Below are positions 44,590 through 52,566 of a DNA stretch of 52,585 nucleotides, one piece after another. The position numbers and the translations under genes are program-made. Source of the DNA: Hominifimenecus microfluidus (lineage in GTDB: Bacteria; Bacillota; Clostridia; Lachnospirales; Lachnospiraceae); contig JAJEQR010000025.1 of the NCBI GenBank assembly GCA_020687485.1, forward strand, positions 1 to 52,585, in the 5' to 3' direction. Position 1 is the stretch's first letter. Every line of letters begins with the position of its first letter. The notes beneath the pieces were generated by a model. It was not told where the DNA came from, did no database searches, and was given only the letters and a program-made list of their open reading frames with translations.

Positions 44590-45640
44590 ATATAATCCTC
44601 TGCTCTCTGTCGTACATAGCATCAAATTCCTGCATGATCGCATTATATGTTAAATCAGATGCTGTTTTTTTCATCTCATAATTAACATCATGCTTTTTGC
44701 CTTCCCGATATAACGAAGTAAAACGAAGATCCAGATTTTTCGGATTTAATTCGGAATATGCTGCAACCATATTAAACTCCTGCTGAACAAAATAATCATG
44801 CGTTGAGACAAAGATCTGTACTCCCATCTGAGCTAACGCTACCATTGCCTGAACAATAGGACGAATCATTTTGGGGTTCATATTCGTCTCCGGCTCGTCC
44901 CAGAATAAAATTGTATTTTTATTCAGGCTTCCGGAAAGGATCATGTAAATAATCATGGATAATTTTCTGTATCCATCAGAAAGCAACCCCATCTCAAATT
45001 CGCCCTCGCCTTTTATCTTGAAGTAAAATTTTTTATTTTTCTGTACGATCTGGCCTTTCATAATGTCTTCCAGATTGCTTAATACCTGGTTTTGCTCTGT
45101 TGTATTGGGACCCTTGGAAAGTGGACGATCCAAAAGTTTTGCAAGATCATAATACATTTCTTCAAAATCAATATGATATTCATCGTACAAGGCTGCAAAA
45201 TGCTCTACTGTTGAAATCATTTCTTTAGTCGGAATGTAGATAACATCATATTTTTCGGATGTATTTTTTAACTCTGTTGAAATATCCGCGTGACTTTCCT
45301 GCCGGTTCCCAAAACCAATGGAAATGCTCTGTGCATCTGATAATTCAACAGAAAACGTTGTCCGATTGCTTCCCTGCCTGCGGCTTACTAGTCTGCCGAT
45401 TTTCATTTCATCCGGCCGAAAAATTCCTTGTATTTTTTTTACAAACAGTTGCTCTTCCATTTCTTTTGTTAAAGTATCCCTGTTATAGCTAAGCGGTTTT
45501 ACCAAAGAATACATTACCTTTAACAATGTAGTTTTTCCGGTACTGTTTTCTCCGCATATAATGTTAATGTTATCTGACCAATTTAATTCTGCATTTTCAA
45601 AGGCCATGAAATTATTCAACGTTAATCTTTTTATCTTCAT
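44579..45640 (-). CDS. AAA_15/OLD-like ATPase
   Basis: A 353-residue SMC/ABC-type ATPase without a TOPRIM domain. It has Walker A GENSTGKTTLLKVM (30-43), a signature-like LLSDGYRKLSMI (219-230), Walker B TILFWDEPETNMNP (243-256) and the switch His281 in FVSTHDYF. The N-terminal MKIKRLTLNNFMAFENAEL is typical of the RecF/OLD-like group. GAGGTGACGAATCAAT lies before the ATG. It overlaps the nuclease-like gene downstream. ATPase plus small nuclease pairs of this kind are common among phage-defence systems (for example Septu or PARIS in general layout), but the partner here is different. Confidence 0.88.
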   Translation of the reverse strand: MKIKRLTLNNFMAFENAELNWSDNINIICGENSTGKTTLLKVMYSLVKPLSYNRDTLTKEMEEQLFVKKIQGIFRPDEMKIGRLVSRRQGSNRTTFSVELSDAQSISIGFGNRQESHADISTELKNTSEKYDVIYIPTKEMISTVEHFAALYDEYHIDFEEMYYDLAKLLDRPLSKGPNTTEQNQVLSNLEDIMKGQIVQKNKKFYFKIKGEGEFEMGLLSDGYRKLSMIIYMILSGSLNKNTILFWDEPETNMNPKMIRPIVQAMVALAQMGVQIFVSTHDYFVQQEFNMVAAYSELNPKNLDLRFTSLYREGKKHDVNYEMKKTASDLTYNAIMQEFDAMYDREQRIIYGE

Positions 45641-45684
45641 ATTGATTCGTCACCTCATTTCTTTTTAACCTGACATTAGTAAAC

Positions 45685-45709
45685 AGGGAGATAAATTTTT
45701 TATCTCCCT
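45685..45709. promoter_or_regulatory. Palindrome upstream of the ATPase-nuclease pair
   Basis: A perfect 9-base inverted repeat AGGGAGATA/TATCTCCCT with a 7-base loop, 45 bases before the ATPase ATG and without a T-run on either side. It could be an operator or a leader hairpin for the two-gene module. Confidence 0.5.
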
Positions 45710-45867
45710 AAAATCGATGATTCCTGTTTCAGGCAATGCTTGCAGCATACCGTACACGATACCGCACTTATGTCATGTAATTTACATGATATTTTATATT
45801 TATTATATGCAATTTTATATAAAAAAGTCAATGATGAAACTACACTTCAACTTTATTTTGCCCGGTA

Positions 45868-46026
45868 TCAACCAGATTGTTTCTGTTTTTGGCAAACATC
45901 TTGTGGATTTTCTTTATCTTTTTTTAAAAGGGCGTTCTGCTCTTCCGATTGTTGTTCTCGTTTCTTCATGCATTCTTCGTCGATTTCGTATACGGCGCTG
46001 CCTTCTATGATCAGTCTTGTGGACAT
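45868..46026 (-). CDS. Conserved-looking 52-residue small protein
   Basis: A short soluble protein starting STRLIIEGSAVYEIDEECMK and ending in a Gln/Lys/Glu-rich charged tail. AAAGGAAAAAAC stands before the ATG. A consensus -10 (TATAAT) lies about 20 bases upstream of the ATG. I recall similar small proteins with an IIEGNAVYEIDEEC-like start in Lachnospiraceae, function unknown. It is divergent from the gene at 46186 and too short for common ORF cut-offs. Confidence 0.7.
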   Translation of the reverse strand: MSTRLIIEGSAVYEIDEECMKKREQQSEEQNALLKKDKENPQDVCQKQKQSG

Positions 46027-46185
46027 GTTTTTTCCTTTCATTGATTATACTGCGTTGGCGCTCTGAATAATCACCGTTTTTTTGTGATTACAGGTGCCTG
46101 GATTTTATGGTGTCTTATCATCAATTTATGTGGGAATTCATATATTGCTACGAGAGAGAGCGATTTTTCGTGATGAGGTAATTTT

Positions 46186-46482
46186 ATGGGTGAAAATAAA
46201 GAGGGCGAAAACTGGCAGTCGAATCCGTCTCTGTCTGGGATTGATCCGGATAAGATGCGTTTTCTGACACAAATGATGGGGGAGGTCGGCGGTAAGGATC
46301 CGGCGGCGGCGCTTCCGTTTCTGAGTGCACTGTCCGGCAGTGAGACCGGGCAAAAGATGAATTTCAGTGATAATGAGACGGATCTGATTCTGCAGGTACT
46401 GATGCAGCGGATGTCTGCGGAGGAGCGGTCAAAGATTGATATGGTTCGTATGCTTTCCCGCATGATCGGACAAAAGAAGTAG
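46186..46482 (+). CDS. Small hypothetical Lachnospiraceae-type protein
   Basis: A 98-residue soluble, mostly helical protein. Its N-terminal third is Gly/Asn rich. The middle reads MRFLTQMMGEVGG and LPFLSALSG. The end is NETDLILQVLMQRMSAEERS followed by a helix. I recall similar proteins in Clostridia, none characterised. GAGGTAATTTT precedes the ATG. It is followed after 14 bases by a strong GC-rich terminator, so it is probably a single-gene transcript. No catalytic motif, signal peptide or membrane segment is visible. Confidence 0.75.
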   Translation: MGENKEGENWQSNPSLSGIDPDKMRFLTQMMGEVGGKDPAAALPFLSALSGSETGQKMNFSDNETDLILQVLMQRMSAEERSKIDMVRMLSRMIGQKK

Positions 46483-46496
46483 CGTACTGCAGAAAA

Positions 46497-46540
46497 TCCC
46501 GGCCGGATGCTGCTTATGCATGATCCGGCCGGGACTTTCT
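46497..46540 (+). terminator. Two-way intrinsic terminator
   Basis: Stem TCCCGGCCGGAT/ATCCGGCCGGGA (46497-46508 with 46523-46534), followed on the plus strand by CTTTCTGTT and on the minus strand by TTTTCTG. It ends both the gene at 46186-46482 and the convergent small gene at 46542-46691. Confidence 0.85.
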
Positions 46541-46541
46541 G

Positions 46542-46691
46542 TTAGAAAATAATGTCATTCTTTCTGTGTAAAAGACGGGATCCATTTACCACCAGGTAAA
46601 TGCCTGTGGTCAGTCCGACAACCATAAGAATGATGCCGATCGTCAGGTTGGATGCGCCTGCTGCCTTCATGGAACGATATACTTTCTCCAT
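46542..46691 (-). CDS. 49-residue single-span membrane protein
   Basis: A small protein with one long hydrophobic helix (LTIGIILMVVGLTTGIYLVV, residues 16-35) after a basic start (MEKVYRSMKAAGASN) and before a basic tail (GSRLLHRKNDIIF). GGAGGTTTATT stands before the ATG, an excellent site. I recall similar one-span proteins in Lachnospiraceae, function unknown. It is likely co-transcribed with the TetR gene just upstream. Confidence 0.75.
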   Translation of the reverse strand: MEKVYRSMKAAGASNLTIGIILMVVGLTTGIYLVVNGSRLLHRKNDIIF

Positions 46692-46715
46692 AATAAACCT
46701 CCGTTCAGTATATAA

Positions 46716-47333
46716 TCAATTCTCTTCGGAAACCATATGTGCTGCTTCCGGTTCTTTCGCCCGGACTCCGGCGAACAGCATGGGCATCACTCTGCGGGTG
46801 TAAGCGCCGAGGGAATAGCTGCCGTCGGAAATACAGTAGTCGTAAATGATTGCCCGCTCGCAGATGGTGTAGATCTTGGCGACTTCGTAATAAGGAAGGT
46901 CTCTGGTGATCTGACCGCGACGCTGTCCTTCGTCTACCAGCTGGTGGAGCATGCGGTAATAATAGCGGTTCTGGTTCACCAGATGCCGGTCCCCTTTCGT
47001 GACTACCTGTGCGGAATACAGAGAAGAAAGGAGCTGTACAGGGATCTCTTCTTCGATCCGCTCATGTACACGAACACAGAGGGAAATTAGCTTCTCATAG
47101 CTGTCCATCTCCTGGTCCATCTCCTGGATAAACTCTTCGTACCAGCTGTCAAAGACATCTGCCAGAGCGCCTAACAGCTCATCCTTGCCGCTGTAATAAT
47201 GATAGAAGCTTCCCTTGGATGTACCGGACTGCAATATAATCTCATCGATCGTCGTGTTCTCATAACCTTTCTCGTGGAAGAGCTTCCACGCTACCACGGC
47301 AATACGGCTTTTTGTGCTTTCTTTCTTGGCCAT
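46716..47333 (-). CDS. TetR/AcrR family regulator
   Basis: A 205-residue one-component regulator. The N-terminal helix-turn-helix is TTIDEIILQSGTSKGSFYHY (residues about 23-42) followed by YSGKDELLGALADVF. The C-terminal domain is a ligand-binding helical bundle of unknown ligand. GAGG lies about 10 bases before the ATG. It has its own extended -10 promoter. It is divergent from the DMT transporter and 1.1 kb from the hypD activase promoter, whose operator is a TetR-type palindrome, so it may control one or both. The target is inferred only from position. Confidence 0.88.
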   Translation of the reverse strand: MAKKESTKSRIAVVAWKLFHEKGYENTTIDEIILQSGTSKGSFYHYYSGKDELLGALADVFDSWYEEFIQEMDQEMDSYEKLISLCVRVHERIEEEIPVQLLSSLYSAQVVTKGDRHLVNQNRYYYRMLHQLVDEGQRRGQITRDLPYYEVAKIYTICERAIIYDYCISDGSYSLGAYTRRVMPMLFAGVRAKEPEAAHMVSEEN

Positions 47334-47363
47334 ATCAACTAACCTCTTTCCTGAACTATTCTT

Positions 47364-47392
47364 AATATAACATTGAAATCGGCGAAAGTAAA
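47364..47392 (-). promoter_or_regulatory. tetR promoter
   Basis: Minus strand TTTACT (47387-47392), 17 bases, TATATT (47364-47369), with TG before the -10 (TGTTATATT). Confidence 0.65.
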
Positions 47393-47419
47393 GGAGTTTT
47401 TAGAAAACTCAAAAAACGA

Positions 47420-47448
47420 TTGACAAACTCCCCGATTATTTCTATACT
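47420..47448 (+). promoter_or_regulatory. DMT transporter promoter, ending at the start codon
   Basis: TTGACA (47420-47425), 17 bases, TATACT (47443-47448): a near-consensus sigma-A promoter. The expected transcript start is within a base or two of 47455, the ATG itself, so the mRNA may be leaderless. Confidence 0.8.
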
Positions 47449-47454
47449 CAGATT

Positions 47455-48333
47455 ATGAAGATCAATCCTAAAATTGTCAAACTAATTGTGCTTCTTGGCG
47501 TCGGGTTTACGTCACTGTCCGCGATTTTCGGGCGGCTGATTACAGCTCCGTCCCTGATTTCATCGATGTATCGCATGGCTTTCAGCGCATTGATTCTGGC
47601 TGTTCCGGCACTTGTGAAGTGCAGAGGGGAGATTCAGGCGGCTGGCAGAAAGAATGTGTTGCTGTGTCTGCTGAGCGGTATTTTTCTTGGATTCCACTTT
47701 GCGCTCTATCTGGGATCACTGAAATATACGAGCATTGCTTCCTCCACGGTTCTGATCGATATGGAGGTTGTGTTTGTGGCTCTGGTGCTTCTCTTCTTTC
47801 ATGAGAGGATTCCGAAGCGGGGAGTGATCGGGATGCTGCTTGCGCTTGCCGGGAGTGTCGTGATCGCGGCTGGTGACCGGGGCGGCGGCTCTCATATTCT
47901 GTTCGGGGATCTGCTGGCGATTACAGGAGCGATGGCAACTTCCGTCTATACACTGATTGGCCGCTCGGAGCGAAAGCATATGAGTACGACTGCTTATACG
48001 TTTCTGGTCTATACATCAGCCGCAGTTACACTGCTTTTGTCCGCGCTGCTTTCCGGTGCGCCGCTGACCGGTTATCCGCCCACGGATTATCTGTGGATTT
48101 TCTCGATGACGGTCTGCTGTACGATGCTTGGACACAGTGTATACAGCTGGGCGCTGAAGTACATCAGCGCAGCTTTTATCTCAACGGCAAAGCTGGGCGA
48201 ACCGATTTTTGCCACCCTGCTGGGCGTCCTAATTATCTCTGAAATTCCTAAGCTGAATCAGATTATTGGTGGAATTATTGTTATATTCGGAATACTTATC
48301 TATTTGTTTGCAAAGGAGTCAACGGATAGCTGA
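47455..48333 (+). CDS. EamA/DMT superfamily transporter
   Basis: A 292-residue membrane protein with ten hydrophobic segments arranged as two EamA repeats (about 8-135 and 150-285). The first reads VLLGVGFTSLSAIFGRLITA and SSMYRMAFSALIL; the second carries SVYTLIGRSERKHMSTTAYT. It probably exports or imports a small metabolite, unidentified. There is no Shine-Dalgarno before the ATG. The promoter sits so close that initiation at the 5' end is likely. It lies immediately upstream of the HypD pair. The C-terminal KLGEPIFATLLGVLIISEIP is a standard EamA end. Confidence 0.88.
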   Translation: MKINPKIVKLIVLLGVGFTSLSAIFGRLITAPSLISSMYRMAFSALILAVPALVKCRGEIQAAGRKNVLLCLLSGIFLGFHFALYLGSLKYTSIASSTVLIDMEVVFVALVLLFFHERIPKRGVIGMLLALAGSVVIAAGDRGGGSHILFGDLLAITGAMATSVYTLIGRSERKHMSTTAYTFLVYTSAAVTLLLSALLSGAPLTGYPPTDYLWIFSMTVCCTMLGHSVYSWALKYISAAFISTAKLGEPIFATLLGVLIISEIPKLNQIIGGIIVIFGILIYLFAKESTDS

Positions 48334-48382
48334 CAAAAGGCTATTTTTTGGCTTCTTTTTTTATTTTTTTATCAAAAAAGGC

Positions 48383-48436
48383 TTGCATTCTTAATAATAT
48401 TAATGTAAGATAGACTTAAGATTAGACCACGGTCTA
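48383..48436 (+). promoter_or_regulatory. hypD operon promoter with palindromic operator
   Basis: TTGCAT (48383-48388), 17 bases, TAAGAT (48406-48411). Just after the expected start is a perfect palindrome TAGACC-AC-GGTCTA (48423-48436) of TetR-type size and shape. A wider pair GATTAGA/TCTAATC (48420-48426 with 48448-48454) surrounds it. A repressor bound there would block transcription. Confidence 0.7.
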
Positions 48437-48471
48437 GTTTTTATGAATCTAATCAAAGGAGGGTGATTCCC

Positions 48472-49389
48472 TTGCAGACGCCGCTTGTTTTTAATATTCA
48501 GAAATTTTCCGTCCATGACGGACCCGGAATCCGGACCACAATCTTCTTTAAGGGATGTCCACTTTCCTGCCAGTGGTGTCACAATCCGGAGAGTCAGCGT
48601 TTTCACAAGGAACTTATGATCTTCCATAACCGTTGTACCGCCTGCGGCGCATGCGTAAAGAAATGTCCGAACGGTGCGAACCAGATTGTGGATGGCAAGC
48701 TGGTCTTCGATCGTACCAAATGTACCGGCTGCGGTGTCTGTACCGACTGGTGTGTGAATGAAGCCCGCGAGGTTGCCGGTAAGGAATATACGGTCAAGGA
48801 GCTGGTGAAGGAAGCTGAGAAGGATCGTGAATTCTACGAGACCTCTGGCGGAGGCATTACACTCTCCGGCGGCGAAGTAATGTGTCAGAATATGGACTTC
48901 ATCGAGGAACTGTGCCGTATCCTTTATAATAAGGGTTACAGCATCGCCATCGATACCAGCGGCTACGCTCCCTATGAGAATTTCAAGAGAATTCTTCCCT
49001 ATGTGGATATGTTCCTCTATGACCTGAAGCATATGGACGCAGACGCGCATAAGAAGTATATTGGCGTGGACAATGATTTGATTCTGGAGAACCTGAAGCG
49101 CTTAAGCGCAGATGGTGCGCGGATTTTCATTCGCCTTCCTCTGATCGACGGTGTCAATGCGACGACTCAGATGATTGAGCAGGTCATTGCTTTCCTTACA
49201 GAGAATCATATCCGGGTCGATCAGGTAAATCTGCTGCCCTATCACAATACCGGACAGCATAAGTACAATAAACTGGATCGTCCTTACAATGAGGACGGAC
49301 TTATGAAGAAACCTGTGGATGAACTTATGAATCAGTTCATGGAATTCTTTATTGAAAAAGGATTTTCAAATATTAAAATAGGAGGATAA
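48472..49389 (+). CDS. Glycyl radical enzyme activase for HypD
   Basis: A 305-residue radical SAM enzyme that places the glycyl radical on its partner. The SAM-cluster motif is GCPLSCQWCHNP (C-x3-C-x2-C). Two extra ferredoxin-like clusters are CTACGACVKKCP and CTGCGVCTDWCV, typical of larger GRE activases. SGGEVMCQNMDF is the Gly-rich SAM contact. The TTG at 48472 is preferred: AAAGGAGGG ends 7 bases before it, while the GTG at 48463 lies within that site. The gene ends 4 bases before hypD. The operator/promoter upstream suggests substrate-induced control. Confidence 0.9.
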   Translation: MQTPLVFNIQKFSVHDGPGIRTTIFFKGCPLSCQWCHNPESQRFHKELMIFHNRCTACGACVKKCPNGANQIVDGKLVFDRTKCTGCGVCTDWCVNEAREVAGKEYTVKELVKEAEKDREFYETSGGGITLSGGEVMCQNMDFIEELCRILYNKGYSIAIDTSGYAPYENFKRILPYVDMFLYDLKHMDADAHKKYIGVDNDLILENLKRLSADGARIFIRLPLIDGVNATTQMIEQVIAFLTENHIRVDQVNLLPYHNTGQHKYNKLDRPYNEDGLMKKPVDELMNQFMEFFIEKGFSNIKIGG

Positions 49390-49393
49390 TATT

Positions 49394-51820
49394 ATGGCAA
49401 ACGAAGCTAGTACCTGCAGCTGCAGCGGCGGCCCTCTTTCCACCAACAGCACGGAGAGAGGTATGAACGACCGTATTAAGAGACTGAGAAGACAGAGTCT
49501 GGATACGCAGCCCCACATCTACATGGAGCGCGCTCAGATTGAAACGGAAGTTTACAAGAAGTATGAGGGTACGGTATCCGTTCCTGAACTGCGTGCCCTG
49601 GTTCTGAAGGAGTTCTTCTCGAAGAAGACTCTGTATCTCGGCGATGACGAGCTGATCGTAGGCGAGAAAGGTGACGGTCCTCAGTCCGCTCCTACTTTCC
49701 CCGAACTGTGTTGTCATACGATCGAGGATATGCACGTTATGAATGATCGTAAGATCATCAACTTCACCAATACCGATGAGGATCGCAAGGTTCAGGCAGA
49801 GACGATTATCCCCTACTGGGAGAACCGTTCGACCCGCCACAAGATCATCGAGAGCATGACTCAGGAATGGCGCGATGCTTATGAGGCCGGTATCTTTACC
49901 GAGTTCATGGAGCAGCGCGGACCGGGTCATACCGTTGGTTCCGAGAACATTTTCAAGAAGGGCTATATGGATTACAAGGCTGATATTGAAGAGGCGCTGG
50001 AGAAGATCGATTATATGAACGATCCGGAATCTCTGGATAAGAGAAATCAGCTGAGAGCCATGGCAATCTGCTGTGATGCTATCTGCATCCTCGGTGAACG
50101 TTATGCGAAGCTGGCTCGTGAGAAAGCTGCTGTATGCACGGATGAGAAGAGAAAGGCTGAACTGCTGCAGATCGCGGCGAACTGTGATGTAGTTCCCGCT
50201 CACAAGCCTCAGACCTTCTATCAGGCGATCCAGCACTACTGGTTCACCCATCTGGCTGTTACAACTGAGCTGAATCCCTGGGACGCTTATTCGCCCGGAC
50301 ATTTTGATCAGCATCTTGGCGGCTTCTATGAGAAGGATGTCGAGGATGGCATTCTGGATCGTGAGCACGCACTGGAGCTGATGGAGTGCCTGTGGGTGAA
50401 GTTCTACAATCAGCCTGCTCCGCCCAAGGTAGGTATTACTCTGAAGGAGTCCAGCACCTATACAGACTTCGCAAATATCAATACCGGCGGTATTACTCCG
50501 GACGGTGAGGACGGCGTTAATGAAGTTTCCTATATCATTCTGGACTGCATGGATGAGATGCGTCTGGTTCAGCCGAACTCCAATGTACAGATCTCCCGCA
50601 AGAATTCTCAGAAGTTCCTGAAGAGAGCCTGCGCGATTGCCCGTGAGGGTTGGGGCCAGCCCGCTTTCTACAATACGGAAGCGATTATTCAGGAGCTGAT
50701 GAATGCCGGCAAGTCTCTGGCAGATGCCCGTAAGGGCGGATGCTCCGGCTGTGTTGAGACCGGTGCATTTGGTACGGAGGCTTATATCCTGCAGGGTTAC
50801 TTTAACCTGCCGAAGATCTTCGAGCTGACTCTGTACAATGGTGTGGATATGAATACTGGCAAGCAGCTTGGTCTGAAGACTGGCGATGCCAGAGATTTCA
50901 AGACCTTTGATGAGCTGTGGGATGCTTATGCGAAGCAGATCAATTACTTCCTGGACATCAAGGTTCGCGGTTCCAATGTGATCGAAGAGATCTTCGCCCG
51001 TTATATGCCGGTACCGTTCCTGTCGATCGTTACCAGCGACTGCATCGAGAACGGCAAGGATTACAATGCAGGCGGCGCTCGTTACAACACCAGTGTAATC
51101 CAGGGTGTTGGTACCGGTACAATTAGCGACTGCCTGGCTGCTGTTAAGTACAACGTATTTGATAAGAAGAAGTTCACGATGGATGAGCTGCTGGAGGCAA
51201 TGAAGGCGAACTTCGTTGGCTACGAGCAGATTCTCAACCTGGTTAAGAACAAGACTCCGAAATACGGTAATGATGATGATTATGCGGATGATCTGATGAA
51301 GAAGGTATTCAACTACTTCGTAGATAATGTTTCCGCCCGCAAGAATATGAGAGGCGGCAGCTATCGCGTAGATATGCTTCCTACGACCTGTCATGTTTAC
51401 TTCGGTGATGTTATGATCGCAAGCGCGAATGGCCGTCTGGCTCACAAGCCTGTTTCCGAAGGTATTTCTCCGGAGAAGGGTGCAGATACGAATGGTCCTA
51501 CGGCTGTTATCAAGTCCTGCGCGAAGATGGATCATCTGAAGACCGGCGGTACTCTGCTGAATCAGAAGTTTACACCTGAGGTTCTGGCTGGTGAGGAAGG
51601 TCTGGATAACCTGGCGAACTATATCCGTACGTATTTCAATCTGGATGGTCATCATGTTCAGTTCAATGTGGTTCACAGAGAGCTGCTGCAAGAAGCTCAG
51701 AAGCATCCGGATGATTACAAGGATCTGATCGTTCGTGTAGCTGGCTACAGTGATCATTTCCGCAATCTGGATAAGCCTCTGCAGGATGAGATTATTGATC
51801 GTACGGAGCAGAGCTTCTAA
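49394..51820 (+). CDS. hypD: trans-4-hydroxy-L-proline dehydratase (glycyl radical enzyme)
   Basis: An 808-residue glycyl radical enzyme. The active-site motif GCSGCVETGAFGTEAY puts Cys at 453 and Glu at 455; the glycyl motif RVAGYSDHF puts Gly at 784. From memory, the C. difficile HypD positions are 434, 436 and 765, so all three are offset by exactly 19, as expected for one N-terminal extension and otherwise collinear sequence. It removes water from trans-4-hydroxyproline to give pyrroline-5-carboxylate. The extension (ANEASTCSCSGGPLSTNSTE) is Cys/Ser-rich and unusual. AGGAGGATAATATT precedes the ATG. A proC gene, often next to hypD, is not in this window. Confidence 0.92.
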   Translation: MANEASTCSCSGGPLSTNSTERGMNDRIKRLRRQSLDTQPHIYMERAQIETEVYKKYEGTVSVPELRALVLKEFFSKKTLYLGDDELIVGEKGDGPQSAPTFPELCCHTIEDMHVMNDRKIINFTNTDEDRKVQAETIIPYWENRSTRHKIIESMTQEWRDAYEAGIFTEFMEQRGPGHTVGSENIFKKGYMDYKADIEEALEKIDYMNDPESLDKRNQLRAMAICCDAICILGERYAKLAREKAAVCTDEKRKAELLQIAANCDVVPAHKPQTFYQAIQHYWFTHLAVTTELNPWDAYSPGHFDQHLGGFYEKDVEDGILDREHALELMECLWVKFYNQPAPPKVGITLKESSTYTDFANINTGGITPDGEDGVNEVSYIILDCMDEMRLVQPNSNVQISRKNSQKFLKRACAIAREGWGQPAFYNTEAIIQELMNAGKSLADARKGGCSGCVETGAFGTEAYILQGYFNLPKIFELTLYNGVDMNTGKQLGLKTGDARDFKTFDELWDAYAKQINYFLDIKVRGSNVIEEIFARYMPVPFLSIVTSDCIENGKDYNAGGARYNTSVIQGVGTGTISDCLAAVKYNVFDKKKFTMDELLEAMKANFVGYEQILNLVKNKTPKYGNDDDYADDLMKKVFNYFVDNVSARKNMRGGSYRVDMLPTTCHVYFGDVMIASANGRLAHKPVSEGISPEKGADTNGPTAVIKSCAKMDHLKTGGTLLNQKFTPEVLAGEEGLDNLANYIRTYFNLDGHHVQFNVVHRELLQEAQKHPDDYKDLIVRVAGYSDHFRNLDKPLQDEIIDRTEQSF

Positions 51821-51853
51821 GCTTCTACTCTTCCACTCTGAATGCGTGATACA

Positions 51854-51883
51854 AAAGGCAGTTGCTCCGGCAGCTGCCTTTTT
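51854..51883 (+). terminator. Intrinsic terminator after hypD
   Basis: Stem AAAGGCAGTTGC/GCAGCTGCCTTT (one G-T pair) with loop TCCG, followed by TT. It is very similar to the terminator at 43644-43675. Confidence 0.92.
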
Positions 51884-52070
51884 CATGTCCCAGTGGGATT
51901 CCTCGAAGTTCTAGCCTAATGCTGGTTATCAGCGGAACTTCAATTCCGCGGCAGTTCCCTGCCGGAATCATCAGAAAAGGCTCAGTCCGGTCACTGGTGC
52001 TGCGTTTCCGGCGGGGGCCTGCACGCCTATTAGCTGCCAGTCGCTTCGACTCGCCAGTAGGGCAAAAGTA

Positions 52071-52107
52071 AGAGATTGCTACGTGCTAACGCACTCCCGC
52101 AATCTCT
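52071..52107. repeat. Two-tier hairpin
   Basis: A perfect 9-base stem AGAGATTGC/GCAATCTCT (52071-52079 with 52099-52107) encloses GTGC/GCAC with loop TAAC. There is no T-run. Confidence 0.75.
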
Positions 52108-52171
52108 CCCCGCATTCGCAATTCGGCTAATCGCCTTCTTGCTCATGTGGGTTAATCCGGGCAATGTCTGT

Positions 52172-52200
52172 GCATCTGTGCAAGCAAGCTTGCCCATCTG
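52172..52200. repeat. GCATCTG..GCAAGC..GCTTGC palindrome, copy of the acpP-rnc element
   Basis: The core (GCATCTG, then GCAAGC and AGCTTGCC) repeats that found between acpP and rnc at 34434-34466, there on the minus strand. It is probably a member of a scattered intergenic repeat family. Confidence 0.55.
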
Positions 52201-52242
52201 TTACAGCCGCAGCCCGGAACTTTTTTGGCAATTAGCGCGTCA

Positions 52243-52566
52243 CCTGCGCACGGAATCCTCGCAATGTGCCCGGACACGAGCACTTTTCTGCTTTCTTCCT
52301 GGCAGGGAACTTTACCGCGTGAGGTAACTGGCTCCGAAAGTTATTAAAAGCATCGAAAACCAAATTTTCGGACGATTACGATGCCAAAAGACCGAAAATT
52401 AGATCCTAAAGGCATCGATAAGAAGAAAAAAATTCCGTTTCCGATGCAGAAACATCAAAACCCAGAGACAAATCGGAAATGCATTAAAGTTACGTTATCG
52501 ATGCTATTTCCGGGAAAAAGCCGACCCTCTTCTACACGGACACATTGCGAGGCTTCCGTGCGCAGG
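52243..52566. repeat. 26-base inverted repeat pair, 324 bases end to end
   Basis: The 26 bases at 52243-52268 and the reverse complement of 52541-52566 agree at 25 of 26 positions. Similarity continues weakly outside them (GGCAATTAGCGCG-like against CGCTAGCGATCGCC). The 272 bases between carry short inverted words but no gene. Its size and terminal inverted repeats recall a non-autonomous mobile element. Confidence 0.6.

Noticed and set aside
45717-46010. 97-codon plus-strand open frame
   Set aside because: Antisense to the small gene at 45868-46026, no ribosome site, composition unlike a protein.
49394-51820. Choline TMA-lyase (CutC) or pyruvate formate-lyase
   Set aside because: The active-site motif is GCVETG as in HypD rather than that of CutC or PFL, and catalytic positions are collinear with HypD.
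49373-51886. 837-codon open frame on the minus strand
   Set aside because: It is exactly antisense to hypD, whose motifs are unambiguous; strong codon bias of hypD explains the open reverse frame.
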